A DNA stretch of 64,000 bases from an uncultured Coriobacteriaceae bacterium (GCA_944321435.1 CALULH010000002.1:1-64000); one strand, 5' to 3'; positions 46,890-56,381 are shown, counted from the stretch's first letter. Notes: generated by a model from the letters alone, not told the origin. Numbers and translations: made by a program.

Positions 46890-47196
46890 GGAAACTCCTC
46901 TCGGCCGTACCCGCCCGCCGTACATAAAGGTGCTGCGTGAAAAGCGCTTGACGCCGCCGGTGGCGAGCAGGGCTCCAGCCGCGATGCGCGGCTTGCCCCA
47001 GTTTACCGATCGAGCCGAAAGGTTATGTGCTTCTCGCATGGGCAAAACATGATGAAGTGCTTAAGGCGCAGGTAGCTCCCACCGTACGGCATCCAGGTTC
47101 ACCGAGGCATGTGAAGCCCCCATGGAGCCGGCCCCACGGGCGAGAAGCACGGCGCCGAGCAGCCGGCGCGCAAGGAAGCGCCGGCAGCCCTGGGCC
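46890..47196. other. intergenic gap without recognised gene
   Basis: 307 bp between two minus-strand genes. Two copies of the short motif GGGCGAGAAGCAC or its complement occur (47027-47037 and 47138-47150). A GC-rich imperfect hairpin (GCCGGCGCG ... GCGCCGGC, about 47162-47185) lies just beyond the methyltransferase stop and may terminate it. Confidence 0.4.
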
Positions 47197-48231
47197 CTAG
47201 GCGCGCGGCTGCCAGCTGATGAAGGCCCAGCGCACCAGGCGCTCGTGGTCCAAGGTGTACCGCCCCTGCAGCTTGCCTTTGGGACCGGGCTCCCCCGCCT
47301 CGGGGTTCTCAACCATATGCGCGGCCAAGTAGGACCGCAGCGCGGGGATCTTCCCCTCGTTGCCGGACTCCAGCATGCGCGCAAAATCGGCCACGCCGTC
47401 CTCCAAAGAATCAAACGTGTCCTTGCGACGGCTGTCGATGTAGCTCACCTCGGGCGCGCGGCCCATTTGGGCAAGGATGTTGAACGCGTACAGATAGTCG
47501 ACGCTCTCGCCCACCGACACGCCCACGGCGGCCAGCACGTCGGCGTCGTAGCGCGGCCCTGCATTGCAGGCCAGCGTAATGCAGCAGCGCCGCCGGGCCG
47601 TGCGCTCCAGCTTGAGAAGGGCGTCCTTGAGATCGTTGGTGGCAATGGAGCGCGAGGCCAGCGCAACGTCCACGCATTTCTCGCCCAAGCCGGCGGTGGC
47701 CCAATCATCGGCCCACGCCAGGCGCAGCGGGCGGATAGACCCAGCCGGCAGGGCATCGTCGCGCACGTCATCGGCGGCGCTGGCGCCCGCATTATCCGCG
47801 ACCGAAGACGCCTCTGAATCCGCGCGGGACGGCACCCCGAGCGTTGCCGACGACCCCTGCGCGCCGTGCTGCCGGCCCTGACGGGCAGCGGCGACCTCCA
47901 CGCCCGCCGACCGCGCCGCCAAGGCAAGTTCCTCGAGCATGCGGCCCGAGAAATCCGCGGCAACGACCCGGCAGCCGGATTGCGCCAGCGGCACGGCAAG
48001 CGTGCCCGACCCGCACCCCATGTCGAGCACCGCCTCGCCAGGCCGGACCGCGGCACGGTCGAGAAACGCGCGCGCGTAAGGGGAGGTCTCACGCGGGCGG
48101 AAGTGCTTGGCCCGGGCGTCCCACCAAGAGGCGTCGTCGGCCTTGCGGCGCTGCTCCTGCAAGCGCATCCACTCCGCATTCCAATCCGTGGAAACCAGCA
48201 ACGCCTCAGTCGAGGCCTTGTCGATGTTCAT
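47197..48231 (-). CDS. class I SAM-dependent methyltransferase
   Basis: A 344-residue cytoplasmic protein. Motif I is AVLDMGCGSGTLAVPLAQ near residue 70 and motif II is RVVAADFSGRMLEELA. VDVALASRSIATNDLKDALL and the C-terminal half resemble methyltransferases found next to cobalamin or molybdenum uptake genes in anaerobes. A Ser/Ala/Asp-rich insertion occupies about residues 120-165. Substrate unknown. GGAGTCCCT precedes ATG 48231. Nothing in the neighbourhood points to a pathway. Confidence 0.82.
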   Translation of the reverse strand: MNIDKASTEALLVSTDWNAEWMRLQEQRRKADDASWWDARAKHFRPRETSPYARAFLDRAAVRPGEAVLDMGCGSGTLAVPLAQSGCRVVAADFSGRMLEELALAARSAGVEVAAARQGRQHGAQGSSATLGVPSRADSEASSVADNAGASAADDVRDDALPAGSIRPLRLAWADDWATAGLGEKCVDVALASRSIATNDLKDALLKLERTARRRCCITLACNAGPRYDADVLAAVGVSVGESVDYLYAFNILAQMGRAPEVSYIDSRRKDTFDSLEDGVADFARMLESGNEGKIPALRSYLAAHMVENPEAGEPGPKGKLQGRYTLDHERLVRWAFISWQPRA

Positions 48232-48301
48232 AGGGACTCCGTCGGTAGTATTCTCGTCCGCGCCGCAGGGATCCCCATCCTGGTTCTCCTCGCAACGCCA
48301 A

Positions 48302-48359
48302 AGGGTTCGGTTATTATCCCACGCTCAATGAGCTTGCTTGGGGATGATAACCGAACCCT
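48302..48359. terminator. 19-bp stem-loop (copy C) after the TVLM-repeat gene
   Basis: AGGGTTCGGTTATTATCCC (48302-48320) pairs with 48341-48359 with one G-U pair. Its 20-nt loop begins ACGCTC and ends GCTTG, like the ends of the complement of loops A and B. Located 76 bp after the stop at 48435. Confidence 0.5.
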
Positions 48360-48434
48360 CGAGGAAGGAAACGACACAGAAAGGCAAGCGGCTCTCCTGC
48401 ATGACGCAGGCGAGCCGCTTGATACGGAATCTAT

Positions 48435-50027
48435 CTACAGGACGCCAACCGCAGGACCGCCCGGATCGACCGTGCCCGTACCATCCCCGGTGGAACCGTC
48501 GCCCGTGTTGTCGCCGGTGCCGCCGCCAGTGCCCGTGTCACCGCCCTGGCTTCCACCGTTGCCCGTGTCACCGCCGCCCGTGTTGTTGCCGCCGTCGGTG
48601 TTGCCGCCGTCGGTGTTGCCGCCGTTGTCGCCCGTTTCGTCGCCGGTACCGGTGCCGGTGCCCGGGTCCGACGGGGCGGGATCAGGCTGCGCGCCACTGC
48701 TGCCGCCCATGCTGCCGCCGTTGTCGGCGGGCGGGGTGTAGCCGCCGCCAGCGTTGCCGTAGTTATAGCTCGGGGGGTTGTAGGTGTAGTCGTTGGAGGT
48801 GTCCGACACAGCATCGGCGGTGTCGGCCGCATCGGTCTCCGTCGCGGTATCGGTAACCTCGGGCTCGGGCTCGGCCGTCTTGCGGCCGTCGTAGAAGGCG
48901 CGCGCTGCCTCCTGCTGCTCGGCGGGCAGGGCCGCGACCGCCGCATCCACCGCGGCCTGGTCGTTCGGGTCGATGATGGTGAAGGCCCATGCGTCGCTTA
49001 AGGGGGCGCCCTCCTCCATCATGTCCTCGGTGACCTCCAGCGTATGCGGGGCAAGGTAGCAGTAGGTACGTCCGTCAGCCAGCGCGGGAACCTGGGTGGC
49101 GGTCACCGTGTAGGTGCCCGCCCCAAGCGTCAGGTCGACCGGCGTGCCCGGGGTCACCTGCGGCGCGGCAACCTCCGTCCCCGCCGCATCGGTTACCGAG
49201 AAGTTGAAGGTGCCGTAATCGGCCACCCATTCGGGCGCGTCAACCGTAAGCGACGTCTGCAGGGGCTCCGGCTCCTGCGGCTGCTCGATAGGCTCGGGCT
49301 CAACCGGCTCGGGCTTGGGCGCGGGGCGCAGCAAGAAGAACCACGCCAACGTGCCGACAAGCGCGACCGCGACAAGGGCGATGCCCACGAAGATGGCTAT
49401 GCGCTTGCGCTTATCGGCGTCAGAGGCAGACGAATCACCGTCGAAACCGTAGTTGATCCATGTGCCGGCGTTGGGCTCGGCCCCGTCCTCGTCCGCCTCT
49501 TCGGCGCCGAACGTGTAGGGGGCGAACTCCGTCTCTCCCAGATCGTCGTCGGCATCGAGCGACGGCAGCTCCTCGCTGTCGTCGAGCGAAAGGCGGCGCG
49601 TGGACACCGGGCGGTCGATGGCGTCGTCGTCCATGAGCACCGTGCGCTGGGAATCCTCATCGGCAGAAGCCGCGCCCATGAGAACGGTGGCCTGATCGTC
49701 CGCGGTGCCGACGGCGGCAGGCGCCTCGGTCCGGGAGGAAGGCATGAGCACGGTCTCCTGACCGCCCGCGGGCTCGGCCGCATACGGTGCGGGCTCGGCG
49801 CCCGAGGCGGCGAAGAACATGCCCGTGTCTCCGCTGATGGGCGTGCTGAACAGGTCCTTCTCGTCCGCATCGCCCATCAGGGCGTCGCGTGAATGCCCCG
49901 GAAACGCCGTGCGCTTGCGCGGCAGCTTTGATGTGCCCGCCGGCTCGTCGTCAAGCCCGCGGTCCAGGTTCTGGAATATATCGAACGAGTGCTCGGTCTC
50001 GTCCGGTAGGATGTCGTCAGAGCGCAT
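48435..50027 (-). CDS. single-pass membrane protein with three TVLM repeats and a Gly/Thr-rich C-terminus
   Basis: About 530 residues. The N-terminal 210 are cytoplasmic and acidic with three copies of a Thr-centred motif, QETVLM, QATVLM and QRTVLM. One helix follows (IAIFVGIALVAVALVGTLAWFFLL), then a Pro/Glu linker, a beta-rich extracellular domain (LTVDAPEWVADYGTFNFSV, LGAGTYTVTATQVPAL) and a long Gly/Asp/Thr tail. The repeats resemble phospho-threonine sites read by FHA domains, hinting at Ser/Thr kinase signalling (inference). ATG 50027 has GGCGAGG six bases upstream; the ATG five codons earlier has none. Family not recognised. Confidence 0.7.
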   Translation of the reverse strand: MRSDDILPDETEHSFDIFQNLDRGLDDEPAGTSKLPRKRTAFPGHSRDALMGDADEKDLFSTPISGDTGMFFAASGAEPAPYAAEPAGGQETVLMPSSRTEAPAAVGTADDQATVLMGAASADEDSQRTVLMDDDAIDRPVSTRRLSLDDSEELPSLDADDDLGETEFAPYTFGAEEADEDGAEPNAGTWINYGFDGDSSASDADKRKRIAIFVGIALVAVALVGTLAWFFLLRPAPKPEPVEPEPIEQPQEPEPLQTSLTVDAPEWVADYGTFNFSVTDAAGTEVAAPQVTPGTPVDLTLGAGTYTVTATQVPALADGRTYCYLAPHTLEVTEDMMEEGAPLSDAWAFTIIDPNDQAAVDAAVAALPAEQQEAARAFYDGRKTAEPEPEVTDTATETDAADTADAVSDTSNDYTYNPPSYNYGNAGGGYTPPADNGGSMGGSSGAQPDPAPSDPGTGTGTGDETGDNGGNTDGGNTDGGNNTGGGDTGNGGSQGGDTGTGGGTGDNTGDGSTGDGTGTVDPGGPAVGVL

Positions 50028-50270
50028 GATGTACCTCGCCATATTGGTCGCGTTGGTCTTAAGGGCGAGCGCAACCTCTCATTTCCCTAACTGAAAAGAA
50101 TACCATCAGCATGGCATCAGCAGGAAAAATACTGTCGGTATCAGCTCTTTTTCATGAACGCAGCGCGCCGTGCGTCCGTACCGCCTCGTCGCCTCATGCG
50201 TTACCGCACCATATTCCCACCTCCCTCGCATCCACACGGGCACCAAGGCCAGGCCCACTGACCTATCCTC

Positions 50271-50456
50271 GTCGAAACTCTGGACCCAGAGTTTCGCCCC
50301 TTCCAGAGTTTCGACAAGCGCAAACATGTATATGCACGACTTTGTTTTTCTCGCATATAACCTGCTCATAATATGCATTTATCAGCAAAATATATGCATA
50401 TTTTTCGCTAAATACGCGAAACTCTGAAGCTTGTGTTTCGACGATTCCAGAGTTTC
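50271..50456. repeat. five copies of GAAACTCTGG / CCAGAGTTTC
   Basis: GTCGAAACTCTGG (50271-50283), CCAGAGTTTCG (50286-50296), CCAGAGTTTCGAC (50303-50315), CGAAACTCTG (50416-50425) and CCAGAGTTTC (50447-50456) occur in both orientations around an AT-rich stretch (50340-50412). They lie upstream of the TVLM protein and could be operators. The 605-bp gap 50028-50632 has no gene I can support. Confidence 0.6.
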
Positions 50457-50554
50457 AACGGGAGGCGCGTCAGGCGAGAAAATGTGCAGACGCAAAGTGT
50501 ACAGAGTGGAGGACGCGCGCAAGGCGAGAAGAGCGCGCGGCTGCGGCGGTCCAC

Positions 50555-50586
50555 GAAAAAGGCCCCTCGGGACGAACCGAGGGGCC
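50555..50586 (-). terminator. terminator of nrdJ
   Basis: On the minus strand GGCCCCTCGG and CCGAGGGGCC form a 10-bp stem with a six-base loop followed by TTTTTC, 47 bp after the nrdJ stop. Confidence 0.88.
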
Positions 50587-50632
50587 AAGGTGCCGCGCGC
50601 GGGAAGGCCGCCGGGATCGCTATCCCCTAAAC

Positions 50633-53600
50633 TCAGGAGCAGCCGGTGGTGGTGCCGCAGTCCAAGCACACCTTGCAGGTGCCGTTCTGCACCATGCGGG
50701 TGCTCGAACAGTTGGGGCAAACGCTGCCGTCGTACAGGCGCTCGCCGTGCCGGGCGGCGTCGCGCGCCGCCTCGTTCACAAAGGCCGACGTGAAGAAGTC
50801 GCTCGTATCCACCACGCCGGTTTCCTCGCGCAGCTCGTCGGCCTTCTCGGCGCGCAGGCGCTCCATGGCGTCCGCGCTTACGGGCTCGGGCTCGTCCGGA
50901 TCGGCGCCGTCGGCGGTCGACACGCGCGCCTCCACGGCGGCAACGACCTCCTCCATGGCCACGGGCGCGGGCGCGCCCACGGGCTTCACCTGCACGCGGC
51001 TGTAGTCGCCCAACTCGATGTCGATCACCTTGGAGATCAGGTCCGAGATGCTCGTCACGTACTTGATGTTGGGGTGGCTCTGCACGAAACCGTAGGGCTC
51101 GTACTTCTGACCGCGCAGCATCTTCGAGATGCTCTGCGCGGGGATGCCGTACTGCAGCATGACCGATATGGTCTTGGACAGCGAGTTCAGCAAGCCCATG
51201 ATGGTGGTGCCCTCGCGGTCCGTGGTCACGAAGAGCTCGGAGATCTGGCCGCGCTCGTTGCGGTTCACCGTGGTGTAGATCTTCACCCCGTCTATCTGCG
51301 CCAGATGCGTGTGCCCGTTGCGAATGCCCTGGATGCGCTCGCGGTGCGCCGGGCGCGCGTCGGCCGCAAGGCGCCTCTGCGCATCGCGCGCGTAACCCAA
51401 AAGCGCCTGGTAGGACAGATCGCCCAGGTCTTTCTCGCCCGAGGCCGCAACGGTGTTGTTGAGGGGCTGGGCGTTCTTCGACCCATCGCGGTACAGCGTG
51501 ATGCCCTTGACGCCCGTCTGCCAGGCCAGAAGCACCACGTCCTTGAAATCCTGGACCGTGGCCGTGCGCGGAAGGTTAACCGTCTTGGATATGGCGCCGG
51601 ACACCAGCGGCGTCAACGCGGCCACCATGAGCACGTGCCCCTGGGGCGCAATGTAGCGCGTGCCGGAGCCGCACACGTTTGCCGTGTCGAAGACGGGCAG
51701 GTGCTCGGGCTTGAGGTGCGGCGCGCCCTCCAGCTTGCCGTCCTTGACCATGCCGTTCTCGTCCTTGGCCTCCACGTACGCCACGATATCGGCAACCTCG
51801 TCGGCGGTGTAGCCCAGCCGGCGCAGCGCCACCGGGATCACCGGGTTGGCCAACGTCATGGAACCGCCGCCCACGAGCTTCTTGTAGACCACGTGGCTGA
51901 AGAACGGCTCGATAGAGGTGGCGCCGCAGTCCATGGCAAAGCTGATGGTGCCCGTAGGCGCCATCACGCTCACCTGAGCGTTGCGGTAACCGTAGCGCTC
52001 GCCCAGCTCCTCGGCGTAGGTCCACGCCTCGATGAGCGCGGCGGACAGGTCGTCCTCCCCCATCTGGGCGAGAAGGTCGTGGTCCACGCAGAGCGGCTTG
52101 ATGGTGAGCCCCTCGAACGCGTCGGTGCGGGCGCCGGCCACGCGCGCGTGGTTGCGGATGACGCGCTCCATGTAGCGCTTGTTGATGCCGTAGCACTCGA
52201 ACGCGCCCACCTTGCGCGCCATGATGGCCGATACCGTGTAGGAATGGCCGGTCAGAATGCCCACCAGCGCCGCCGCGTAGGCGCGGGCCGCGGGGCTGTC
52301 GTAGGGAAGCCCCTTGACCATGAGCAGGCTCGCCAGGTTGGAGAGCCCCAGCCCCGTGGCACGGAAGCGGTAGGTCTTGCGCGCAATGTCCTTGGTGGGA
52401 AACTGCCCCCACACGATGGAGGCCTCGAGCGCAAGCTGCACCGTAGCTATGGTGTGCTCGTACCCCCGGATGTCGAAGGCGTCCGTTTCCGGGTCGTAGA
52501 AGCGGTAGACGTTGATGGACGCCAGGTTGCAGCTGGAATCATCCAGGAAGGCGTACTCGCCGCACGGGTTGGTCGAGTTGAGCCGGTTGTAGCTCGCGCC
52601 CACCACGCCGTCCTCGCCGGCCGGGCAGGTGTGCCACTCGTTGAAGGTGTCCGAGAACTGCGGGGCAGGATCTGCGCAGCGCCAGGCGCTCTGGTTGAAG
52701 ACGTCCCACAGGTGCTGGACCGAAACCTCGCGGTCGAGCGCGCGGTCGACGCGCCCGCGCAGCTCGTAGGTGGCGTCCGGCTGGTCGGGCAGGTCGACCA
52801 CCTTCTGCATGAAGTCGTTGTCGATGCGCACGGAGTTGTTGGAGTTCTGGCCCGACACCGTGGCGTAGGCCTCGCCGTTGATGTCTCCGTCGTAGCCCAT
52901 CTTCATGAGGGCGAGCGCCTTGTCCTCCTCCTTGGCCTTCCAGGTGATGAACTCCTCGATATCCGGGTGGTCTATGTCCAGGCAGACCATCTTGGCCGCG
53001 CGGCGCGTGGTGCCGCCGCTCTTGATGGCCCCGGCGTTACGGTCGAAGCCCTTGAGAAAGCTCATGAGGCCGCTCGAGACGCCGCCAGAGGAGAGCCGCT
53101 CCCCCTCAGCGCGCAGCGGCGAGAAGTTGGTGCCCGTGCCGGAGCCGCCGCGGAAGAGCTTGGTCTCGGTCACGTACTCCTCGGCAATGGAGTGCGGGCC
53201 CAGCAGCGAGTCCCGAATGGACACGATGAAGCACGCGCTCGCCTGGGTGCGGGTGTAGGTATCCGGGCTCTCCACTACGCCCTCGACCTCGGGATCGTAG
53301 TAGAAAAGCTCCGACGGGCCGCCCGAGATGCCGTAGGCGCGCTTGATGCCGGTGTTGAACCACTGCGGGGAGTTGGGAGCAAAGCGCTGGTCCAGGATCT
53401 GGTAGACCAGCTCGTCGTAGAGGATCCGAGCCTGCTCCTCGTCGTCGATCATGCCCTCTTCCACCAGAGCCGCCACCCAGAAGTCGACCATGCGGTGGGC
53501 CAGCTGGCGCAGGGACGTCTCGTGCCCGGTGCCGGGGATGCCCGCCTTGCGGAAGTACTTGGACACGATGATGTCCACGGCGTTCTGCGAGTACCCGACC

Positions 53601-53767
53601 GGGAACTCGACGTCGGGCATGTCGCACAGCACGCGACCGGACTGATAGTCGGTCAGATGCACGCTGCGCTTCTCCCACTCAAACAGGTCGTACACCGTCT
53701 TCTCCGGATGCTGCGCGAGCTCGGCGGTGTAGTAGCGCCTCACCAGTTCGCTGATCTTGGTCGCCAT
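50633..53767 (-). CDS. nrdJ: vitamin B12-dependent (class II) ribonucleotide reductase
   Basis: Makes deoxyribonucleotides using adenosylcobalamin. 1,044 residues from ATG 53767, which follows AAGGGGGATGCCC; an earlier in-frame start adds 33 unlikely residues. Recognised blocks: FAPNSPQWFNTGIKRAYGI, GGSGTGTNFSPLRAEGE, SGGTTRRAAKMVCLDIDHPD, LNSTNPCGEYAFLDDSSCNL (active-site Cys and Glu) and VMAPTGTISFAMDCG. The zinc-ribbon end is CPNCSSTRMVQNGTCKVCLDCG, with the redox cysteines. A NrdR box lies upstream. The B12 requirement is shared with metH. Confidence 0.97.
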   Translation of the reverse strand: MATKISELVRRYYTAELAQHPEKTVYDLFEWEKRSVHLTDYQSGRVLCDMPDVEFPVGYSQNAVDIIVSKYFRKAGIPGTGHETSLRQLAHRMVDFWVAALVEEGMIDDEEQARILYDELVYQILDQRFAPNSPQWFNTGIKRAYGISGGPSELFYYDPEVEGVVESPDTYTRTQASACFIVSIRDSLLGPHSIAEEYVTETKLFRGGSGTGTNFSPLRAEGERLSSGGVSSGLMSFLKGFDRNAGAIKSGGTTRRAAKMVCLDIDHPDIEEFITWKAKEEDKALALMKMGYDGDINGEAYATVSGQNSNNSVRIDNDFMQKVVDLPDQPDATYELRGRVDRALDREVSVQHLWDVFNQSAWRCADPAPQFSDTFNEWHTCPAGEDGVVGASYNRLNSTNPCGEYAFLDDSSCNLASINVYRFYDPETDAFDIRGYEHTIATVQLALEASIVWGQFPTKDIARKTYRFRATGLGLSNLASLLMVKGLPYDSPAARAYAAALVGILTGHSYTVSAIMARKVGAFECYGINKRYMERVIRNHARVAGARTDAFEGLTIKPLCVDHDLLAQMGEDDLSAALIEAWTYAEELGERYGYRNAQVSVMAPTGTISFAMDCGATSIEPFFSHVVYKKLVGGGSMTLANPVIPVALRRLGYTADEVADIVAYVEAKDENGMVKDGKLEGAPHLKPEHLPVFDTANVCGSGTRYIAPQGHVLMVAALTPLVSGAISKTVNLPRTATVQDFKDVVLLAWQTGVKGITLYRDGSKNAQPLNNTVAASGEKDLGDLSYQALLGYARDAQRRLAADARPAHRERIQGIRNGHTHLAQIDGVKIYTTVNRNERGQISELFVTTDREGTTIMGLLNSLSKTISVMLQYGIPAQSISKMLRGQKYEPYGFVQSHPNIKYVTSISDLISKVIDIELGDYSRVQVKPVGAPAPVAMEEVVAAVEARVSTADGADPDEPEPVSADAMERLRAEKADELREETGVVDTSDFFTSAFVNEAARDAARHGERLYDGSVCPNCSSTRMVQNGTCKVCLDCGTTTGCS

Positions 53768-53917
53768 GGGCATCCCCCTTATGTTGAGCCTCCGTCGCGG
53801 CAGCCTGATCATAGCGGGCCGTGCGGACATAAAAAGCGGCGTAGGTTCCATTCTAGGGTCGGTCAAGAGCGGCGCCCTGTAAAGAATTCAACAATCGGTA
53901 GACGGTCAGCATGGCAA

Positions 53918-53933
53918 ACACAATATATTGTGT
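53918..53933. promoter_or_regulatory. NrdR box in the nrdJ promoter
   Basis: ACACAATATATTGTGT is a perfect 16-bp palindrome fitting the NrdR consensus acaCwAtATaTwGtgt. On the minus strand it overlaps a likely -10 (TATATT) with TTGCAT 16 bp upstream. Only one clear box is visible, whereas NrdR sites usually come in pairs; nrdR is not in this window. Confidence 0.8.
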
Positions 53934-53943
53934 TGTTTGTCAA

Positions 53944-54346
53944 ATGCAAGCTGGCCTTGATGCGCAACGCGCAGCTCAGCGCATGCCCACCGGTAGTGCC
54001 CCAAGGGCACCTGCGGGCCCAAGCGCAGCCGTTGGTCGAGAAGGGAAAATCGCCCCTTGCTTTAGCGGGCGAGAAGCGCAAAGGGTGGGCGCGCCAGCCT
54101 GCCCGCCAAAGGGAAGCGCGCCGCATTGGGCCGCACTTGCTGTGGCGCGCCTGCGGCGACGGGCGAGAAACGCAAGGACTGCGCCGACCGAACCGCGGCG
54201 CGCGTCCGAAGCGGAACCCCGTCGTGGGGTTTCTCTGCCGTTCGGCCCCGCCGACGCCAGACGCCGCGGTTTCAGGTATCGTTGCCCTGTTACGCACTCC
54301 GCATCCATCGCCCCCACCCGGGGCGCTTAACCTGAAAGAGGCAAGC
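53944..54346. other. intergenic region upstream of yhbY
   Basis: About 400 bp without a supported gene between divergent nrdJ and yhbY. It contains two copies of the dispersed GGGCGAGAA motif (54067-54079 and 54161-54173). The large plus-strand frame crossing it is the antisense shadow of nrdJ. Confidence 0.5.
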
Positions 54347-54646
54347 ATGGCACTTCTCGGAAAGCAGGTGCGCCAGCTCCGCAGCCTGGCCCACCATCTG
54401 AACCCCGTCATCAGCGTCGGCAAGAACGGCATCACCGACGGCCTGGTGCGCCAGACCGAAGACGAGCTCGAGCTGCGCGAGCTCGTCAAGGGCTCCGTCC
54501 AGGAGATGAGCGACTACACCGCGCGCGAGGCCGCCAACGAGCTGGCCGAGCGCACCGGCGCCGACGTGGTGCAGGTTATCGGCCGCAAGTTCTCGCTCTA
54601 CCGCAAGAGCTCCCGCGACGACGTGGAGCACATCAAGCTGGTGTAG
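54347..54646 (+). CDS. yhbY: ribosome assembly RNA-binding protein YhbY
   Basis: A 99-residue CRS1/YhbY-domain protein that associates with the large ribosomal subunit precursor. LLGKQVRQLRSLAHHLNPVI and VGKNGITDGLVRQTEDELE are the family signature, with the GxxG-type RNA-binding loop GKNG; the end is QVIGRKFSLYRKS. The start is taken at ATG 54347 (MALLGKQ) with AGAGGCAAGC upstream. Confidence 0.95.
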   Translation: MALLGKQVRQLRSLAHHLNPVISVGKNGITDGLVRQTEDELELRELVKGSVQEMSDYTAREAANELAERTGADVVQVIGRKFSLYRKSSRDDVEHIKLV

Positions 54647-54718
54647 CGGCAACGCACCGCATGCGGGCGAGGAGGGTGCCGCCCATCGCCGCGCTTCTCG
54701 CCCGCCCCCTCACGTTCG

Positions 54719-54785
54719 ATCGCACCGGTCCCGTTAGTTCTGGCGATAATCGCGCCTGATTCTGACGCGGCCGGTGCGATTCTGT
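54719..54785 (+). terminator. possible terminator after yhbY
   Basis: ATCGCACCGG (54719-54728) pairs perfectly with CCGGTGCGAT (54771-54780) around a long loop, followed by TCTGTT, a weak T-run. Confidence 0.45.
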
Positions 54786-54851
54786 TAAGGGCGCGCCGTC
54801 AAGCCGCAGCGCCCGCAACGCACCCACCCCCTACCTACGCAAGGAGGCACC

Positions 54852-56375
54852 ATGACCGAAACCCGCGAAACGTCCGAGCTTGTCGCCGATTTCAGGCGAC
54901 TTCAGCGCGACCGCTGGATGCGCGACTACGCCATGCGCATCCTGAGCTTCGACGGCGCCACCGTGGCCCCGGCAAACGGCGCGGCGGCGCGCGGCGAGGC
55001 GCTCGGGTTCCTTTCCGAGGAGTTCCACCGCCTCATCACCGGAGCGGACGCCCAGGCGCTCGTCGCCGCGCTGCAGCGCGCGCAGGCCGCAGGCCAGCTG
55101 GACGAGCAGACCGCCTACGAGCTGCGCTGCTTTGCACGCGACCAGCGCGAGGCCCTCGCCGTTCCCGCTGAGGAGGAGGCCGCTTGGACGCGCTTGGTCT
55201 GCGAGGCCGACGCCGTCTGGCACCGCGTGAAGCCCACCGGCGACTGGGAGGCCTTCGCCCCGTACGTAGACCGCATGGTGGACGCCCTCAGGCGCCGCGC
55301 CAAGCGCCTGAAGCCCGCCGCCGACCCGTACGACGTCATGCTCGACCTGTACGAGCGCGGCGCCTCCCAAGAGAGCCTGGACGCCTTCTTCGCCCAGGTG
55401 CGCGAAAGCGTGGTGCCGCTGGTGGCCGCTATCGTCCAAAAGGGTGAGCAGCCCGCCGCCCCCTTCCGCAGCGCCTTCGGCGGCCATGCGGAGCAGCTGG
55501 CCCTCTCGCGCGACCTCATGGACCTGCTCCGGCTCAAGGCGGACGGCGCCGCCCTGGCCGAAACCGAGCATCCCTTCTCCGAGGGCTTCGCGGCGGGCGA
55601 CGTGCGTGTGGCCACCCATATCTACGAGAACGACATCCTGTCCAACGCGTACTCCGTCCTGCACGAGACGGGCCACGCCCTGTACGAGCAGAACGTCGAT
55701 CCCGCCTACGATGCGACCTGCCTCATGGGAGGCACCTCCATGGGCGTCCACGAGAGCCAGAGCCGCTTCATGGAGAACATGGTGGGCCGAAGCCGCGCCT
55801 TCATGGAGCCGCTGCTGGCGCTTCTCAAGAAGCGCTTCCCCGAGGCCTACGGCGCCGTCACCGCCGACGAGCTCTACCGCGCCGCCAACATCGCGCAGCC
55901 CTCGCTGGTGCGCCTGGAGGCCGACGAGCTCACCTACCCGCTGCACATCATAATCCGCTACGAAATCGAGCGCCTGCTCTTCTCCGGCGAGGCCGCCGCT
56001 GCCGACGTGCCGCGTCTCTGGGCCCGGCTCACCAAGCAGTACCTGGGGCTCGAGGTCCCCAACAACACCGTGGGATGCCTGCAGGACACCCATTGGTCGG
56101 GCGGGGACTTTGGCTACTTCCCCTCCTACGCGCTGGGCAGCGCCTACGCCGCGCAGTTTGCCTACGCCATGCGCGCGGACGGCGTGGACCTGGACGGCGC
56201 CTGCGCATCCGGCGACCTTGCGCCTGTCAACGCCTGGCTGGGCGAGAAGATCTGGCGCTGGGGTCGCGCCAAAGATGCCGACGAGCTCATCCAGGGGGCC
56301 TGCGGCAGTGCCTTTGACGCGCGCTGCTACTGCGACTACCTGTCCGAGAAGTTCAGCGCGCTGTACGGCCTGTAA
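54852..56375 (+). CDS. M32 family (Taq-type) carboxypeptidase
   Basis: A 507-residue cytoplasmic zinc metallopeptidase that removes C-terminal residues from peptides. The zinc site is HETGHALYEQ (H271, H275) and the third ligand lies in SMGVHESQSRFMEN; HIIIRYEIERLLFSGE and NNTVGCLQDTHWSGGDFGYFP are further M32 signatures. Length is standard. AAGGAGGCACC precedes ATG. Ends at a strong terminator. Confidence 0.96.
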   Translation: MTETRETSELVADFRRLQRDRWMRDYAMRILSFDGATVAPANGAAARGEALGFLSEEFHRLITGADAQALVAALQRAQAAGQLDEQTAYELRCFARDQREALAVPAEEEAAWTRLVCEADAVWHRVKPTGDWEAFAPYVDRMVDALRRRAKRLKPAADPYDVMLDLYERGASQESLDAFFAQVRESVVPLVAAIVQKGEQPAAPFRSAFGGHAEQLALSRDLMDLLRLKADGAALAETEHPFSEGFAAGDVRVATHIYENDILSNAYSVLHETGHALYEQNVDPAYDATCLMGGTSMGVHESQSRFMENMVGRSRAFMEPLLALLKKRFPEAYGAVTADELYRAANIAQPSLVRLEADELTYPLHIIIRYEIERLLFSGEAAAADVPRLWARLTKQYLGLEVPNNTVGCLQDTHWSGGDFGYFPSYALGSAYAAQFAYAMRADGVDLDGACASGDLAPVNAWLGEKIWRWGRAKDADELIQGACGSAFDARCYCDYLSEKFSALYGL

Positions 56376-56381
56376 ACGACA

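Noticed and set aside
50106..50378. Minus-strand 90-codon frame upstream of the TVLM gene
   Set aside because: Its protein-like look comes from the repeated GAAACTCTGG motif; no ribosome site and unusual composition.
50747..54646. Very long plus-strand frame of 1,299 codons
   Set aside because: Antisense to nrdJ over most of its length; only its last 99 codons (yhbY) are real.
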